A stretch of 21,208 bases of DNA, taken from positions 1-21,208 of the forward strand of contig NW_014012903.1 in NCBI RefSeq assembly GCF_000611645.1, in the 5' to 3' direction. Below the pieces are notes generated by a model. That model did no database searches, was not told the origin of the DNA, and was given only the letters and a program-made list of their open reading frames with translations. The position numbers were made by a program, and so were the translations under genes. This DNA comes from Monoraphidium neglectum (Eukaryota > Chlorophyta > Chlorophyceae > Sphaeropleales > Selenastraceae). This document shows, piece after piece, positions 19,552-21,208 of the stretch; the stretch's first letter is position 1; each line of letters begins with the position of its first letter.

Positions 19552-21007
19552 CGCACAATTTGTGACACACAGATGAAGGCATGGGTGGAGGCGATTATGG
19601 TGGGCGGGCGGCGGGGCCGGCGGGGCGCACGGCGCCCTGCTGGACGGATCGCGGCGCCACGGGCGCTCTCCCACAGATGACAGATGCGCGCCCGCGCGGC
19701 GCACTCAAGCGGAGGACGGCGCGCGGCCGCCGACGGGGCGGCGCTGTTGCTCCTTGCGCACTCACAGATCGCGACAACCAGCAAGGGGGGCAGGCAGGGG
19801 GCGCGGCACAAGCCACGGAAAGGCATGACACATCTGGGTTTCGGGCTGCGCGCAGCACCGAGGGCCGCCGCCGCGCGCCGCGGAGCCCCCTTGCGGCGCC
19901 ACTGTCTGGGGGCGGCGCTAGGGGAGCGCAGGCCCCGGTTGCGAGGCCGTTGCCGCGGGCGCGGGCACGGCGGGCCCTCGGCCCTGTGGCGCTGGGGTTT
20001 CTTGGGCGTGCTGCAGGCTGCCTTTGGATCCACACATTCCACGCCGTGGCCGGCAGAGAACATGATGACAAATGGGGGGAGGGACGGCATAAAGAAAGCA
20101 GGAGGCCCGGGGCCACCCCGGTGGCCCCGATTGAGCCGCTGGTGCGGCCTAGCGCGCGGTCGCGCCGGCCCCTGCGCGGGGCCGCGCGCCGCGCGTGTGT
20201 TCTTCGGACGTAAGGCGGGCAGGCGCGGGGAAGAGGCGGGTGGGGCGCGGTAGAAGCAAGGGCGGCGCGGTGCTTGCTGCGACCGAGAATGCATGGTGCA
20301 TACCACATTGAGACGTGCGGACGGACAGAACGGACACAACAGGAATTCCTTCCAAACCCAAACTCGAACAGTCAAACCGTGACCAGATATGAAAACACAC
20401 GCCGGTGCGGGATGGGGGTTCCCCTGCTAGCCACACAGTCTTGACAACCAGCGAAACAATCAAATCCAGCGGGCGGCGGCCGGGCCGCACGGTGCGCCGC
20501 AGAGCGGCTGTGCGGGGCATCAGCTTTGCACGCACGTGTATGTGTGTGTGTGTGTGTTGCGTGCAATCGCCCTCGTGCACCGCGCCCTTGCATATCAAGG
20601 AGTCTGCCATGGCGTGGCCACGTGACGCGGCGCACACCGCGCCCCCACACGCACGCCGCGCTGCCGCACGCGCGCCCGCCCGCCCGGCCGCGAACGAACG
20701 GATGAGGTGTGCATAGGAGCGGCCGGCCCGGGTCTGAGCAGTTTCACCCTGGCGCCGGTGCGCCTGACGCGCCATGGTGCGATTCAATAAGAGCAGTGGA
20801 CAGGCCCCGTGCGCGGCCGGCCCTCCGCGGGCCGTGCTCGGCGCCGACAAGGCAGAGCAACAAGATACAAGGCTGACCGCGCAGCCAACCCCCAGTTTTT
20901 GCGCAGACGCAAACCTGACGTTTGTTTGGCAAGGCGAGGCACACGCGTAGCAACGCCCCCACCAGCCGCGCGGCGCGGCAGGCAGCGGGCTGCGGTCAAA
21001 CGCAGCC

Positions 21008-21208
21008 TCAGAGGTCAAAGTCCGAGGTGGGGCTGCCGCCGCGGACCGTTTCGCACGTGCCCGCGCGCCCCTCGGGGCACGACAGCCTCGCCGCGGCGGC
21101 CGCCGCCGCGGCCGCCGCCGCCTGCCCCGTGTGCGCGGGCAGGCCGAAGCTGCGGCGGCGCGCGGGCAGCGGGCGGCGCGGCGGGTGCGCGGGCACGACG
21201 GGCGTGGC
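21008..21208 (-). CDS. C-terminal exon of an unidentified protein (5' part outside window)
   Basis: Open frame from the right edge to a TGA at 21010-21008. It encodes a Pro/Arg-rich stretch, RRSFGLPAHTGQ, eleven Ala residues, RLSCPEGRAGTCETVRGG and the terminal SPTSDFDL. No in-frame ATG occurs in the window; the gene would enter from the right. Codon third positions are GC-rich, as in the neighbouring exons. No family can be named from 66 residues, and the antisense frame is also open, so strand is only moderately sure. Confidence 0.4.
   Translation of the reverse strand, partial: ATPVVPAHPPRRPLPARRRSFGLPAHTGQAAAAAAAAAAARLSCPEGRAGTCETVRGGSPTSDFDL

Larger units (their letters stand above)
19314..21007. 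other. Convergent 3' region, no confident gene
   Basis: Between the stop of the plus-strand Gln-rich gene and the stop of the minus-strand gene at the right edge. Both strands have frames of up to 290 codons, but they are Arg/Pro/Ala-rich by composition and resemble no family. A short GT run lies at about 20534-20557. If all of it down to 19551 belongs to the right-hand gene, its 3' UTR is near 1.4 kb, which is long; a non-coding RNA or an undetected exon could lie here. Confidence 0.5.

Noticed and set aside
19509..20375. Minus-strand open frame of 288 codons near the right end
   Set aside because: Arg/Pro/Ala composition with no recognisable domain, and an equally open plus-strand frame opposite; treated as non-coding.

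Overview
The window reads as nuclear DNA of a green alga (Chlorophyta, probably the Chlamydomonadales/Sphaeropleales group). The signs are very high GC, intron-rich genes with 50-500 base exons and 150-600 base introns, GTGAG/GTGCG donors with pyrimidine-CAG acceptors, TGTAA-type poly(A) signals, poly-Ala/poly-Gln proteins from CAG repeats, and long CA/GT microsatellites inside introns. No bacterial operon structure, rRNA, tRNA, CRISPR array or intact transposon was recognised. Gene models below come from reading exon frames by eye and matching splice phases.

Layout. (1) 1-6227, minus strand: a large secreted protein, at least 1231 residues in the window, running off the left edge. It has a signal peptide, a protease-associated (PA) domain and a long right-handed beta-helix made of GGA(I/V/L)/FxxN repeats like those of chlamydial Pmp proteins. 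(2) 6228-8279: a more AT-rich, mostly non-coding stretch between divergent genes. (3) 8280-10490, plus strand: a two-exon gene for an Ala-rich protein with an AT-hook and a very long Gln/Lys/Glu tract; function not recognised. (4) 11416-15937, minus strand: an 11-exon gene whose splice phases all close, giving a 659-residue protein. Its C-terminal half is a RING plus tandem-cysteine module of the PHR (PAM/Highwire/RPM-1; human MYCBP2) RING-Cys-relay E3 ubiquitin ligase type, with every catalytic residue I can place conserved. Its N-terminal half has a Cys cluster, a small beta-rich segment and an IBR-like zinc module carrying a poly-Gln insertion. (5) 15938-16413: short shared upstream region of divergent genes. 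(6) about 16414-19313, plus strand: a three-exon gene for a Gln/Ala/Ser-rich protein with a C-terminal helical segment; not recognised. (7) 19314-21007: 3' regions of two converging genes. (8) 21008-21208, minus strand: the last exon of a gene that enters from the right.

The genes alternate in orientation and share no obvious pathway. The item most worth following is the compact RING-Cys-relay ligase: in animals this catalytic module sits at the end of a protein of several thousand residues, whereas here it is in a small protein next to an IBR-like module. Secondary points are the microsatellites, which in three separate introns all have TG on the sense strand and in one case form the 5' splice site itself, and a probable GC-AG intron in the beta-helix gene.
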